64,000 nucleotides of DNA from Arthrobacter sp. ISL-48. GTDB lineage: Bacteria > Actinomycetota > Actinomycetes > Actinomycetales > Micrococcaceae. The position numbers and the translations under genes were made by a program. This document shows, piece after piece, positions 17,624 to 27,067 of the stretch; position 1 is the stretch's first letter; each line of letters opens with the position of its first letter. The stretch lies in assembly GCF_018613805.1 (NCBI RefSeq), contig NZ_JAGGPL010000002.1:101336-165335 (forward strand), written 5' to 3'. Under the pieces are notes generated by a model that was given only the letters and a program-made list of their open reading frames with translations, made no database searches and was not told where the DNA came from.

Positions 17624-18610
17624 CTACTGCAGCAGGGTGTTCACCAGCCGCGCCGCGACCTTGGCGGTCCGGCCGTCAATGTCGAAGCCCGGGTTCAACT
17701 CAGCCACATCCACGTGCAGCAGCTTCCCGCTCGCGGCAACCTGCCGGCAGACAGCACTGATGACCGGCAGCGGCACGCCGTAGGCAGCGGGCGCGCTCAC
17801 CCCGGGAGCCTCCGAGGCCGGCAGCACGTCGAGATCGATGGTCAGGTACAGCACGTCCACGCCGTCGATGAACTCCGCCACAAACGTCCGCACCCGCTCC
17901 GCCGTGCAGTCCTCATCCAGCAGGAATTTCACGCCCAGCTGCCGCGCAGTGCCGAAGAGAGCCCGGGTGTTGTTCGGCTCGGAAATCCCGACGACGGCGT
18001 ACCGGAATTCGCGCCCCGCGGCGGCTTCCGCTTCCGCCATCTGGAGGAACGGCGTGCCGGAACTCGGTACTGGTGCCTCACGGAGGTCAAAGTGGGCGTC
18101 CAGATTCAGGACGCCCAGCCGGTGCCCGCCACGGACCGCCTCGGAACCGGCGAGTCCCAGATAGCTGGCAAACGCGGTCTCGTGCCCGCCGCCCAGCACT
18201 ACGGTGAGCCGGCCGGCGTCGAGCATCGCGGCAATGGCGAGGCCCGCACGTGCCTGGCCTGCCTCCAAAGCCCCGTCGGACACCACGACGTCCCCGGCGT
18301 CGGACACGGTCCTGTCAAGGTGGAACGCGAGCGGCCCTAAGGCCGCACGGAGGGCCGCCGGCGCCAGGGCCGCGCCGGGCCGCCCCTTGTTCCGGCGGAC
18401 CCCTTCGTCGCTCGCGAAACCCAGGAGCACCGCCGGCCGCGATGAACCGGGCGTTGCGGAGCGTGCCGGCGCAGTGGACCCGGCGCCGGACGTGCCCGGT
18501 GTGTAGCGCGACACCGCCTGCCACCAGCGCTGGTGCTCGCGGCCGTCGCCGTCGAACCTCCCCGTCCAGGGCTGGGGCGGGACATCAATGGTGAGCAAGG
18601 GAAGAACCAT
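17624..18610 (-). CDS. hutG: Formimidoylglutamase (ureohydrolase family)
   Basis: A 328-residue arginase/agmatinase-fold enzyme. Manganese ligands are visible in GGGHETAFASY, NLDAHFDLRE and TIDLDVLPASEAPGVSAPA. The N-terminus PWTGRFDGDG matches HutG proteins, which split N-formimidoyl-L-glutamate into glutamate and formamide, the last step of one histidine route. It converges on the two-component genes with a 26-base gap. It is separated by 10.8 kb from hutUH and lies next to a purine permease gene. Other ureohydrolases are less likely because of the N-terminal block. Confidence 0.87.
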   Translation of the reverse strand: MVLPLLTIDVPPQPWTGRFDGDGREHQRWWQAVSRYTPGTSGAGSTAPARSATPGSSRPAVLLGFASDEGVRRNKGRPGAALAPAALRAALGPLAFHLDRTVSDAGDVVVSDGALEAGQARAGLAIAAMLDAGRLTVVLGGGHETAFASYLGLAGSEAVRGGHRLGVLNLDAHFDLREAPVPSSGTPFLQMAEAEAAAGREFRYAVVGISEPNNTRALFGTARQLGVKFLLDEDCTAERVRTFVAEFIDGVDVLYLTIDLDVLPASEAPGVSAPAAYGVPLPVISAVCRQVAASGKLLHVDVAELNPGFDIDGRTAKVAARLVNTLLQ

Positions 18611-18717
18611 GTTCCAAGCTCACCGCATGGCTGCGGCGAATGCCAGCAGCGGCGCCGTCGTCCTGTCTGGAATTCCGGAAACCTGCCGTTAAGCGGCAAA
18701 AGGATGCCCGGATGCGC

Positions 18718-20163
18718 TTAGTGCATACCCATCGCGGCCTCGATGGTACCCACCGAGAAGAACAGCAGGAACGCGGCGGCCACGGCCCACATCAGCGGGT
18801 GGATGTCGCGGACCCGGCCCTGGACCGTGCGGATCAGGACGTAGGCGATGAAACCGGCACCCAGGCCATTGGCGATGGAGTAGGTGAATGGCATCAACGT
18901 GAAGGTCAGGAACGCCGGGATGGCGATTCCCCAGTCCTGCCAGTCGATCCTTCCCACCTGGGACACCATCATGAAGCCCACCACCACCAGGGCGGGAGCC
19001 ACTGCTTCGAACGGGACGAGGTTGATGAGCGGGGTGAAGAACATGGCCACGAGGAACAGCAGGCCGGTGACGATGGACGCCACGCCGGTCCGGGCGCCCT
19101 CGCCGATTCCGGCACCCGCCTCAACGTAGATCTGGTTCGAGGAGACCGAAGCCCCGCCACCCAGGATGGCGCCCAGGGCGTCCACCTGAAGCACGCGGTC
19201 AACGTCCGGGATGTTGCCGTGCTTGTCCACCGTTCCGGCCTCATTGGCAAGGCCGACCATGGTGCCCATCGCGTCAAAGAAGATGCTCAGCAGGATCACA
19301 AAAGCGAGCAGCGTGGCAGCAACGAAGCCCAGGTGCCCGAAGGCTCCGAAGGGGTTGGCCTTGCCGATCAGGGACAGGTCCGGTGCGGCCCAGTCAGTGA
19401 ACTGCGGCGCCACCAACGACCAGCCCTGGGGGTTGAAAGGCTTATCCTTTTGGACGCTGGGGCCGATGTGCAGCGTCATTTCCAGGATCACGGCGATGAC
19501 GGTGGAGGTGATGATGCCGATCAGGATCGCACCCTTGACCTTACGGACCACCAAGGCGATGGTGAGCGCCAGGCCGAACACGAACACCGCGGTGGGCCAG
19601 CCCAGGAGCTTGCCGTCGAAGCCCAGGCCCACCGGCACTGTGGTGCCGGCAGCATCCGGGATGCGGCGGACAAAGCCGGCGTTCACCAAACCGATCAGGG
19701 CGATGAACAGGCCTATCCCCACCACGATTGCGGTCTTGAGCCCGTCAGGGACTGCCTTGAAGACGGCGGTCCGGAACCCGGTGAGGACCAGGATCAGCAT
19801 GGTGACGCCCGATATCACCACCAGGCCCATCATGTCCGGCCAGCTCAGTCCTGGGTTGGTTGCCACCGTTACGGCCACGAAAGCGTTGACGCCCAGCCCG
19901 GTCGCCAGCGCGAAGGGGTGCCTTCCCCACGCGCCCATGAGGATAGTGAGGACGCCGGCCACGAGCGCGGTGACGGCGGCCACCGCGGTGAAGCCAAGGG
20001 TGGTGCCGTTGGAGTCAGCGCCGGAGAGGATGAGCGGGTTGAGCACCACGATGTAGCTCATGGCAAAGAAGGTGGCGAACCCGCCGCGGACCTCGCGGGA
20101 CAGGTTGGACCCCCGTTCGGTGACCTTGAAGTACCGGTCCAGCACAGAGCCTTGCTTAAGCAT
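18718..20163 (-). CDS. NCS2-family purine permease (AzgA/GhxP type)
   Basis: A 481-residue membrane transporter with twelve or more spans. The opening MLKQGSVLDRYFKVTERGSN and EVRGGFATFFAMSYIVVLNP are characteristic of the AzgA-like hypoxanthine/guanine proton symporters, as are the internal QIYVEAGAGIGEGARTG and FFDAMGTMVGLANEAG blocks that hold substrate-binding residues. Length is slightly above the 430-450 typical of bacterial members. It lies downstream of the divergent CopC-like gene promoter region and upstream of hutG, with a 107-base gap. Confidence 0.93.
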   Translation of the reverse strand: MLKQGSVLDRYFKVTERGSNLSREVRGGFATFFAMSYIVVLNPLILSGADSNGTTLGFTAVAAVTALVAGVLTILMGAWGRHPFALATGLGVNAFVAVTVATNPGLSWPDMMGLVVISGVTMLILVLTGFRTAVFKAVPDGLKTAIVVGIGLFIALIGLVNAGFVRRIPDAAGTTVPVGLGFDGKLLGWPTAVFVFGLALTIALVVRKVKGAILIGIITSTVIAVILEMTLHIGPSVQKDKPFNPQGWSLVAPQFTDWAAPDLSLIGKANPFGAFGHLGFVAATLLAFVILLSIFFDAMGTMVGLANEAGTVDKHGNIPDVDRVLQVDALGAILGGGASVSSNQIYVEAGAGIGEGARTGVASIVTGLLFLVAMFFTPLINLVPFEAVAPALVVVGFMMVSQVGRIDWQDWGIAIPAFLTFTLMPFTYSIANGLGAGFIAYVLIRTVQGRVRDIHPLMWAVAAAFLLFFSVGTIEAAMGMH

Positions 20164-20273
20164 GAATCCTCCGGGGAGTCGTTAGGGGTACCTGAATCCT
20201 ATGGGGCGCCACGGGAGCAACTCGGCTAATTCGCCTACTCTGTAAGGAAGTCAACACAAGGAGCAGTCCACGC

Positions 20274-20903
20274 ATGCGTTCCATCCGCCGCCAGTTGCTG
20301 AGCGTTGTGCTCGGAACAGCCGTTTTCGCCGCCGCAATTCTGGGTATGGCAGGTCCGGCTTCCGCCCATGACTCTGCCGAGTCCAGCAGCCCCGCGCAGG
20401 GTGCCACGGTGGCCACCGCGCCGGACAAGGTGTCTGTCACCTTCAGCAACGACCCGCTTGGCATCGGGGCGCAGTTCTCTGTCAAGGATGCCACCGGCAC
20501 GGAATGGGCGGACGGCCCCGTCGAAATCGTGGACAACATGGCCTCCCAGAAACTCAAGGACGGCGCGCCCGCCGGGAAGTACAACGTCACGTGGCGGGTG
20601 GCCAGCTCGGATTCCCATCCCATTGAGGGGACATTCAGCTTCACGGCAACCGCCGCGGCAGAGGGAACATCTGGCGCAACACCTCCGGGCAGTCCGAAGG
20701 CGCCCGCTGTAGTCCCGAGCATGGGCACCGCCGAGCCGGGAACCATCGAGACCCCTGCCCCGGTCGCGGACGCGTCGCAGCCGTTCCCTTGGAGCCTGGT
20801 GGTGTTTGCGGCCGTGGCCATCGGTTTGCTGGTGGCCATCGGGATCCTGGCGAAGCGCCGGCTGACGGCCGGCAACGAAGACACAGACGAAGAAGTCGGC
20901 TGA
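20274..20903 (+). CDS. CopC-domain copper-binding exported protein
   Basis: A 209-residue secreted and membrane-anchored protein. Signal peptide (residues 1-33, ending SASAH-like with AHDSAESSSP as mature start, giving an N-terminal His), a CopC beta-sandwich (residues 33-125) with the SSDSHPIEGTFSFT block typical of the family, a Pro/Thr linker and a C-terminal span (LVVFAAVAIGLLVAIGILA) with a short acidic tail. CopC domains bind copper outside the membrane and hand it to CopD or store it. No CopD-like gene is adjacent. AAGGAG precedes the ATG. Confidence 0.9.
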   Translation: MRSIRRQLLSVVLGTAVFAAAILGMAGPASAHDSAESSSPAQGATVATAPDKVSVTFSNDPLGIGAQFSVKDATGTEWADGPVEIVDNMASQKLKDGAPAGKYNVTWRVASSDSHPIEGTFSFTATAAAEGTSGATPPGSPKAPAVVPSMGTAEPGTIETPAPVADASQPFPWSLVVFAAVAIGLLVAIGILAKRRLTAGNEDTDEEVG

Positions 20904-20930
20904 ACCAGGCCGCTGAGCCGGCCCGCTGAA

Positions 20931-21581
20931 TTAGGCGGGCAGGACAGCGAAGCTTCCGGTGAGGATGCTGGGTTCGTTCTCCGGATTGACCTTCGCGGAG
21001 ATCGCCTGGCCCACTGTTTTTGCCTGGCGAAGCACTTCCTTGGGAGAGGGCGTAATGAGCTCACCTACCCCCACGAGGTAAATGCCGATGGCCCGCATCG
21101 CGGCCGCCAGGTTGCGGCCCACCGTGATACCGAAGTCGTTGAGCATGCGCCGCAGCTGGCTGTGCGCGCACCGGGTCAGCACAATGTGGTCAGCCAGGAG
21201 GATGCCGGTGGGAGTGTGCACTTCCCACTGGCAGGCTGGGGGCTCGTCCGAATGTTCGCCCGGTGCCCCGCCCACCATCGTTAGCTGGACCGCCCGGGTG
21301 GTGTTGCGGACATCCATGCCATGGCTGGCCGCGTAGATGCGAAGGTGGCGGAGGATTTCGTTCCTCTCCCGGAGGGAGTCGGAGTCGGCTGCATCGCAGC
21401 GCTGGAGTGAAGCTGTGTTGGCCGGTTGCCCGGCTCCCAGGATGTCGAGTCCATCCACCACGATTGAGTCCACGCCGCGCCGGCGCAGTTCTGCGGCGAC
21501 GGCCAGGCCGGAAAGGCCCGTACCAATGACCACAGTGGTGGTCTGCTCGGTTCCGCCGTTCATGGGCATGCTTGACACCAC
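20931..21581 (-). CDS. Short flavoprotein / NAD(P)-binding Rossmann protein
   Basis: A 216-residue protein beginning VVSSMPMNGGTEQ with a dinucleotide-binding fold (VVIGTGLSGLAVAAELRRRG). The start is taken as GTG at 21581 because AAAGGAGG lies six bases upstream; ATG at 21569 or 21563 is possible. Only the N-terminal Rossmann half of a usual FAD oxidoreductase is evident, followed by a segment with a second strand region around LADHIVLTRC. There is no clear second FAD contact, so it may be a truncated or specialised relative. It converges on the copC-like gene and diverges from the tandem Usp gene. Confidence 0.65.
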   Translation of the reverse strand: MVSSMPMNGGTEQTTTVVIGTGLSGLAVAAELRRRGVDSIVVDGLDILGAGQPANTASLQRCDAADSDSLRERNEILRHLRIYAASHGMDVRNTTRAVQLTMVGGAPGEHSDEPPACQWEVHTPTGILLADHIVLTRCAHSQLRRMLNDFGITVGRNLAAAMRAIGIYLVGVGELITPSPKEVLRQAKTVGQAISAKVNPENEPSILTGSFAVLPA

Positions 21582-21965
21582 AGTTTTCCTCCTTTGAAAC
21601 AGTCGGCTAGCAGGCATCGTCCCCCTGCACACGTTCCGTTACCCCCAAAGTGCGGCCGCAGTACCTGGTCCGAGCATGTCCTAACCCTGAACATCCCGGA
21701 CCAGCGATGCCTCGAAGACTACAGAACATTTACTGACATGGATACCCCAAACCCAAACATTCTTGCCAAGCAATGTTCGCGCTCTCATCCTTGACGGCGA
21801 GCGCCTGTGGATAACTTCTTGCTAACTGCCTGCGGACCGAGAATAGTGAGAAGTGGAGGCGGGCCTTCCTGACCGGGTACGTGCTGCGAGGCGGGTGCAC
21901 GGGGAACGGGTCCGCTTCTGGCAGAATAGCCGCAACATCAGGCAGTATCGCGAGGAGGCGACCCA
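21582..21965. promoter_or_regulatory. Divergent intergenic region with a candidate promoter for the Usp gene
   Basis: No gene is seen in these 384 bases. A plus-strand promoter TTGCTA (21819-21824), 17-base spacer, AATAGT (21842-21847) lies about 120 bases before the tandem Usp gene. The minus-strand leader of the flavoprotein gene has the AAAGGAGG site at about 21588-21595. Confidence 0.45.
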
Positions 21966-23003
21966 ATGGGCGCACAGGAGACGCATCGGGACCCGGAACG
22001 GGACGGCAGCGGCAATTCTGCCGCCCCCCGGGGGATCGTTGTCGGCGTGGACGGTTCGGACCATGGCCAGTGCGCCCTCGTCTGGGCGGCCCGTGAGGCC
22101 GAGCGCCGCCGCCGCCCGTTGCATATTGTGACGGCATATTCGGTGCCCATCTTTGCCGCGTCAGGACTGGACGGCGGCTACGCCACCGTGGATGACTCCG
22201 TGATCCGCGAAGGCGCTGAGGCGATCATCAGGCAAGCTTCGGAGAAGGTATCCGGCTACAGCATCGACGTCGATGCCTCCGTTGAGAATGGTGATGCCTC
22301 AGGGGTGCTGCTGGAGATGTCCGAAACGGCGGAGTTGCTGGTCTTCGGCACGCGCGGCCGGGGCGGCTTCGTGGGACGCCTGCTGGGCTCCGTGAGCAGC
22401 GCACTGCCTGCCCATGCAAAGTGTCCCACCGTGACTGTCCCGCTCATCTGCGCCGACAGGCTGGGGGAAACTACCGAGGATAAGCGGATCAAGGCCGAGC
22501 AGGCAAAATTCGGGCGCCAGCGCGTGGAGAACGTGGTGGTTGTGGGTGTGGACGGTTCCGAGCAGGCGCGGGTGGCTGTCCTGGAGGCGGCATCGCAGGC
22601 GGAGCGGATGGGTGCAACCCTGCGCGTGGTCTGCGCCGTCCCGCAGTACAGCGGTTCGCTGGCCTGGGTTCCCGCGCCCATGGACCGGAAGGCACTGTTC
22701 GCCGATATCCGCATGCAGCTGGATGCCGGTATGACCTGGCTCAAGAGCCACTATCCCAACCTTCCCATGGAGTCCGAGTTGAAGGACGGCTCCCCTGTCG
22801 AAGTGCTGGTGGAGGCCAGCCGGCACGTGGAGCTGGTGGTGGTGGGCACCCGCGGCCGTGGCGGATTCACAGGCATGCTTCTCGGATCCACTTCAGATGG
22901 CGTGCTTCACCATGCCAAGGGGCCGGTCCTGGTGGTTCCGGACCACGAGGACCCGCGGCTCGCGGACAGAGCCAGTTTCGGCCCCATCCTGGGCGCCGCT
23001 TAA
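21966..23003 (+). CDS. Tandem-domain universal stress protein
   Basis: A 345-residue protein of two Usp domains. Domain 1 (about residues 20-160) contains GVDGSDHGQCAL and the nucleotide loop GTRGRGGFVGRLLGS; domain 2 (about 185-335) contains VVGVDGSEQARVAV and GTRGRGGFTGMLLGS followed by GPVLVVP. Both loops fit the ATP-binding G-2x-G-9x-G(S/T) rule. AGGAGG lies eight bases before the ATG. It is immediately upstream of a PEP-synthase-like gene (29-base gap), so the two are probably co-transcribed. Tandem Usp proteins of actinobacteria are often part of hypoxia or dormancy responses, an inference here. Confidence 0.93.
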   Translation: MGAQETHRDPERDGSGNSAAPRGIVVGVDGSDHGQCALVWAAREAERRRRPLHIVTAYSVPIFAASGLDGGYATVDDSVIREGAEAIIRQASEKVSGYSIDVDASVENGDASGVLLEMSETAELLVFGTRGRGGFVGRLLGSVSSALPAHAKCPTVTVPLICADRLGETTEDKRIKAEQAKFGRQRVENVVVVGVDGSEQARVAVLEAASQAERMGATLRVVCAVPQYSGSLAWVPAPMDRKALFADIRMQLDAGMTWLKSHYPNLPMESELKDGSPVEVLVEASRHVELVVVGTRGRGGFTGMLLGSTSDGVLHHAKGPVLVVPDHEDPRLADRASFGPILGAA

Positions 23004-23032
23004 CCGTCCGCGTCATCCACAGGAGGCGTGCG

Positions 23033-25801
23033 ATGCCCGGGTCCCCTGCAGCACCTGACAATTTCCCACGGGAAACGGGAGAAGCACCGGGAGTCGAGGC
23101 CCCGGAACGGAAGCTCGTCTTGCCTTTGGCCCAGATCCACGCCGGGATGGTGCTGCTTGCGGGCGGTAAAGCTGCGAACCTTGGCGAGCTGGTGATCGGC
23201 GGGCTGCCTGTGCCGGATGGCTTCTGCCTGACTACCGACGCCTACCGGCTGGCCACCGCCTCCGAAAACCTACCCCTGGCCGGGCCCCTCGGCGAGGTGC
23301 TCCGTGCGCTGGCGTCCACGCCCGGCGACCGATTGTTGGAACTGTCCGCCCTGGCCGGCCGGGCACGAGCCATCATCCAGGGCGGTGACATCCCGCCCGG
23401 GATCGCTGCTGCCGTGACGGAGGCTTATGCGGCGCTGGGGCAGGGCGTTCCGGTGGCCGTGAGGTCCTCAGCCACGGCCGAGGACCTTCCGTTCGCCAGC
23501 TTCGCCGGTCAGCAGGATACTTACCTCAACGTCGTGGGTGCCGACGCCGTCCTGGAGGCCGTGAAGGACTGCTGGGCGTCCCTCTGGACCGACCGGGCCG
23601 TCAGTTACCGGGCAAACCGGGGTATCGATCCCGCGGCCGTGGCCCTCGCCGTCGTCGTCCAACGGATGGTGGACGCCGCGGCGGCCGGCGTGATGTTTAC
23701 CGCCAACCCGATCACCGGTCGCCGGCAGGAGGCCGTCATCGATGCCAGTCCGGGGCTGGGCGAGGCAGTGGTCTCCGGAGCCGTCAACCCGGACCACTTT
23801 GTGGCGGACCCGGTCACGGGACGGGTTATTGAGCGGCGTCTCGGAGACAAGCGGATGATGGTCCGGCCGCTGCCTGGCGGCGGAACGGAGGCCGTCGAAG
23901 TCCCCGACGCCGGCGCAAGCCCCTGCCTGACTGACGGCCAGGTGGCTGAGCTGGCTGCCCTTGGCTTGCGGGCCGAGAAGCTTTTCGGGGCGCCGCAGGA
24001 CACGGAATGGGCCGTAAGCCGTGACGGCGGGTTGTGGCTGACGCAGTCACGGCCCATCACCACTTTGTATCCTGTTCCGGAGCGGGCTTCCGCAGGGGAT
24101 GGCCCCCGAGTTTACCTGTGCTTCAGCCTTGCCCAGGGCCTGACCAGGCCCATCACACCCATGGGCCTGGCCGCCCTCCGGCTCATTGGCTCGTCCGTGG
24201 CCCGGACAGCGCGGTTCAACGTCCCTGAGCCACGCCAGGGGCCATCCCCTTATGCCGAAGCCGGCCAGCGCATCTACATCGACCTGACCACTGTGGTCCG
24301 CAGCAGCACCGGGCGGCGGATTGTCCCGCGGGTGTTTGACGTGATGGAGGCACGGTCCGCCACGGTGTTGCGCCGGGTCTTCGACGATCCGAGGTTCTCC
24401 GTAACGCGTAGGACCCCGCTGGGCCTGCTCCGGCACGTAGTCCCCGCAGCAGCGCGGGCCCATGTTCCCGAAACGCTTCTCCGTGCACTGTTCAGGCCGG
24501 ACGCAGCGCTGCGACGGCTGAATCGGTTTTCCAATGAATTCGGCAGCTCACTGCAGCTGCCGGCGGATGCCACCCCGGCCGCACGCCTCGACCATGCCGA
24601 GCACCTCCTGGGCGCCCGTCTCTTTGCCGTTGTGCCCGCCACCCTCCCGCTCGCCGCCTTGGGATTCGGCATGCTGGCGCTGGCCGGGAAACTGCTGGGC
24701 CCCGGCCGCAGCCGGTGGGACGACCTCCAGCAGGTGCTCCGGGGGCTGCCCAACAACGTCACCACCGAGATGGACCTTGAACTGTGGCACCTCGCCACCG
24801 TGATCAAGGACGATGGCGAGTCCCTCAGCGCCGTGACCGGCCAGGAAACCGCCGCGCTGGCGGCCCGGTTCAACGCGCAGCAGCTGCCCCGGGTCCTTCA
24901 GGCGGGGCTGGAGCGCTTTATGCAACGGTATGGACACCGGGCGGTGGCCGAGATCGATGTGGGGATGCCGCGCTGGTCCGATGATCCCACCCACATCCTT
25001 GGTGTCCTGGCCAACTACCTCCGGCTGGAGAACCCTGCACTGGCTCCCGACGTTCAGTTCAACAAGGCCGCTGAAGAGTCGGAGGCCCACGTTGAGCGGG
25101 TGGTGGCGGAGGCGATACGCCGAGGCCGCGTCCGCGGCGCCGTCGTGCGGGCCGCGTTGCGACGGGCCCGGCTCTTCGCCGGGTTGCGAGAGCTGCCCAA
25201 GTACCAGCTTGTGGTGGGGCTTGCCGAGGTGCGGAAGCAGTTGCTCCACGTGGGGGAGACGCTGGCGGCCGCGGGCAGCATTGAACATCCGGACGACGTC
25301 TTTTTCCTGGACATCGTCGAAGCCCGCCGGGGGCTTGCGAAGGGAATGGACCTATGCCCGCTCGTGGCGCAGCGCCGGGAAGCCTATGCCACGGAGCTCG
25401 AACGGCGTCATGTGCCCCGCGTGCTGCTGTCCGACGGCACGGAACCGGAAGCGGTGCAGCCAGTTGGGGCTCCAGCGGCTATACCGGGCGCACTCGCCGG
25501 GAGCCCGGCGTCGTCCGGTACCGTGACGGCGTCCGCCCGCGTCATCCTGGATCCGGTGGGCGCCCACCTGGAACCCGGCGAGATCCTGGTGGCGCCCTCA
25601 ACCGACCCCGGCTGGACGCCTTTGTTCCTCACGGCAGGCGGCCTGGTCATGGAAATGGGCGGACCCAATTCCCATGGCGCAGTGGTGGCGAGGGAGTATG
25701 GCATTCCCGCGGTGGTAGGTGTCCCGGACGCCACGCTCCTGCTTTCCTCAGGCCAGAGGATCACCGTCGACGGCGGCGCCGGAACCATAGTGCCGGCGTA
25801 G
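23033..25801 (+). CDS. PEP-synthase-like dikinase, rifampin-phosphotransferase-type architecture
   Basis: A 922-residue protein with an ATP-grasp domain at the N-terminus (residues about 25-340; GGKAANLGELVIGGLPVPDG and VAVRSSATAEDLPFASFAG), a long middle region (about 350-800) without PEP-binding TIM-barrel motifs, and a phospho-carrier His domain at the very end (GGPNSHGAVVAREYGIPAVV, catalytic His881). This order, ATP-grasp / unrelated middle / terminal His domain, is that of rifampin phosphotransferase, which inactivates rifamycins by moving the beta-phosphate of ATP to the drug, and not of true PEP synthase, where a PEP domain follows the His domain. AGGAGG precedes the ATG. Orphan members with unknown substrates are common, so resistance is not proven. 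Confidence 0.8.
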   Translation: MPGSPAAPDNFPRETGEAPGVEAPERKLVLPLAQIHAGMVLLAGGKAANLGELVIGGLPVPDGFCLTTDAYRLATASENLPLAGPLGEVLRALASTPGDRLLELSALAGRARAIIQGGDIPPGIAAAVTEAYAALGQGVPVAVRSSATAEDLPFASFAGQQDTYLNVVGADAVLEAVKDCWASLWTDRAVSYRANRGIDPAAVALAVVVQRMVDAAAAGVMFTANPITGRRQEAVIDASPGLGEAVVSGAVNPDHFVADPVTGRVIERRLGDKRMMVRPLPGGGTEAVEVPDAGASPCLTDGQVAELAALGLRAEKLFGAPQDTEWAVSRDGGLWLTQSRPITTLYPVPERASAGDGPRVYLCFSLAQGLTRPITPMGLAALRLIGSSVARTARFNVPEPRQGPSPYAEAGQRIYIDLTTVVRSSTGRRIVPRVFDVMEARSATVLRRVFDDPRFSVTRRTPLGLLRHVVPAAARAHVPETLLRALFRPDAALRRLNRFSNEFGSSLQLPADATPAARLDHAEHLLGARLFAVVPATLPLAALGFGMLALAGKLLGPGRSRWDDLQQVLRGLPNNVTTEMDLELWHLATVIKDDGESLSAVTGQETAALAARFNAQQLPRVLQAGLERFMQRYGHRAVAEIDVGMPRWSDDPTHILGVLANYLRLENPALAPDVQFNKAAEESEAHVERVVAEAIRRGRVRGAVVRAALRRARLFAGLRELPKYQLVVGLAEVRKQLLHVGETLAAAGSIEHPDDVFFLDIVEARRGLAKGMDLCPLVAQRREAYATELERRHVPRVLLSDGTEPEAVQPVGAPAAIPGALAGSPASSGTVTASARVILDPVGAHLEPGEILVAPSTDPGWTPLFLTAGGLVMEMGGPNSHGAVVAREYGIPAVVGVPDATLLLSSGQRITVDGGAGTIVPA

Positions 25802-25891
25802 GTCCCGGGGCTGTCCCGGGAGGGGTGTGGACGGCGGCCGGCAGGCGTAACCTGAATCTATGGGAGCCAACGACGACGGAGCGGGGCTGGC

Positions 25892-27067
25892 ATGAGCCGC
25901 CCCTGGCTGCGGTGGATGCCCGCCGCGGCCGTACCTGCAGTGATCGCCGCCGGGGTGCTGGCGGGGTCCATCCCGGTCTGGGCCGGTGATCCCCTTCCCG
26001 AAAAGACCCCCGCACAGATCCTCGCCCTGCTGGGCGCCCACGAGACGAAATCCTTCTCCGGCACCCTTGAGCAGACCTCCGAGCTTGGACTGCCCGAACT
26101 CCCGGCCGCCGGAGCAACATCCGGGCCGGCATCCGCGGGCGGGGCAGCTGGCGGGGCAGCGTCAATAGTCGAGCTCCTGACCAGCCAGCACACTGCCCGG
26201 GTCTTCATGGACGGGCCGGCCAAGGTGCGCATCCAGGTGGTGGACCGCCTGGCTGAACGGGACATCATCCGGCGGGACAGCGACCTGTGGTTCTACACAT
26301 CCAAGGACAACAGTGCAGCCCACCTCACGCTCCCGGCGATGGCCCGCGACCTGCCCCTTTCCCAGCCGCAAACACCGGCCTACCCCACGCCGGCCTACCC
26401 CACACCGGAAGCCCTGGCCAACCGGTTGCTGGCAGCGCTGGACAGCTCCACGGAGGTTACCGTAGGGCCGGATGTTGAAGTTGCCGGGCGGACGGCCTAC
26501 AACCTGGTCCTTGAGCCGCGGACCCAGGGGACCCTCGTGGGACGGGCCGCCATCGCCGTCGACGGCCAGACCGGCTTGCCGCTCAGGGTGTCGGTCACTG
26601 CGCGAGGCCAGGCTCAGCCGGCCTTCCAGTCGGGTTTCACCAGCCTGTCGCTGGGTGTGCCGGAGGACTCGCTGTTCAGCTTCGTTCCCCCGCCCGGCGC
26701 CACGGTCAAGGAAGTGCAGCTGCCGCCGATCCCGCATCGGCAGGTCACGCCCGACAACGTGCCCGGCGACGCGGTGCCACGGGGAGTCCCGGCCACGCCT
26801 GGTGACAAGGCGGCCAAGCCATCGGTGACGGGCAGCGGCTGGGAAACGGTCATCAGCATCCAGGCAGCGGAAGCCGGGCAGGGATCCCTGCTGAGTGGAT
26901 CGCTGCTGAAGGATCCGCTCCTGGCCCAGGCCGCCGTCGTCGTCCCCGGTGGACGGCTGCTCTCCACGGCACTCGTCAACGTCCTGTTCACCGACGATGG
27001 ACGCATCTTCGTGGGGATGGTCCCGCCGGAGCGGCTGCAGGCTGCCGCCACCGCAGTGGCTCCGTGA
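25892..27067 (+). CDS. Exported LolA/RseB-like protein
   Basis: A 391-residue protein with an N-terminal signal or anchor (LRWMPAAAVPAVIAAGVLAG) and a predicted half-barrel like LolA and RseB: the phrases SFSGTLEQTSELGLPELP, VFMDGPAKVRIQVVD, and [18 protein letters not shown] are typical of actinobacterial DUF2092-like lipoprotein-carrier relatives. It probably binds a lipidic ligand or an envelope signal outside the membrane. The stop overlaps the ABC ATPase start (GTGA), so it is coupled to a two-gene ABC exporter. Function beyond fold is not visible. Confidence 0.75.
   Translation: MSRPWLRWMPAAAVPAVIAAGVLAGSIPVWAGDPLPEKTPAQILALLGAHETKSFSGTLEQTSELGLPELPAAGATSGPASAGGAAGGAASIVELLTSQHTARVFMDGPAKVRIQVVDRLAERDIIRRDSDLWFYTSKDNSAAHLTLPAMARDLPLSQPQTPAYPTPAYPTPEALANRLLAALDSSTEVTVGPDVEVAGRTAYNLVLEPRTQGTLVGRAAIAVDGQTGLPLRVSVTARGQAQPAFQSGFTSLSLGVPEDSLFSFVPPPGATVKEVQLPPIPHRQVTPDNVPGDAVPRGVPATPGDKAAKPSVTGSGWETVISIQAAEAGQGSLLSGSLLKDPLLAQAAVVVPGGRLLSTALVNVLFTDDGRIFVGMVPPERLQAAATAVAP

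Noticed and set aside
18640..20229. Long plus-strand frame opposite the purine permease gene
   Set aside because: Shadow of a high-GC membrane protein gene; composition dominated by His, Gln, Asp and Arg; no domain.
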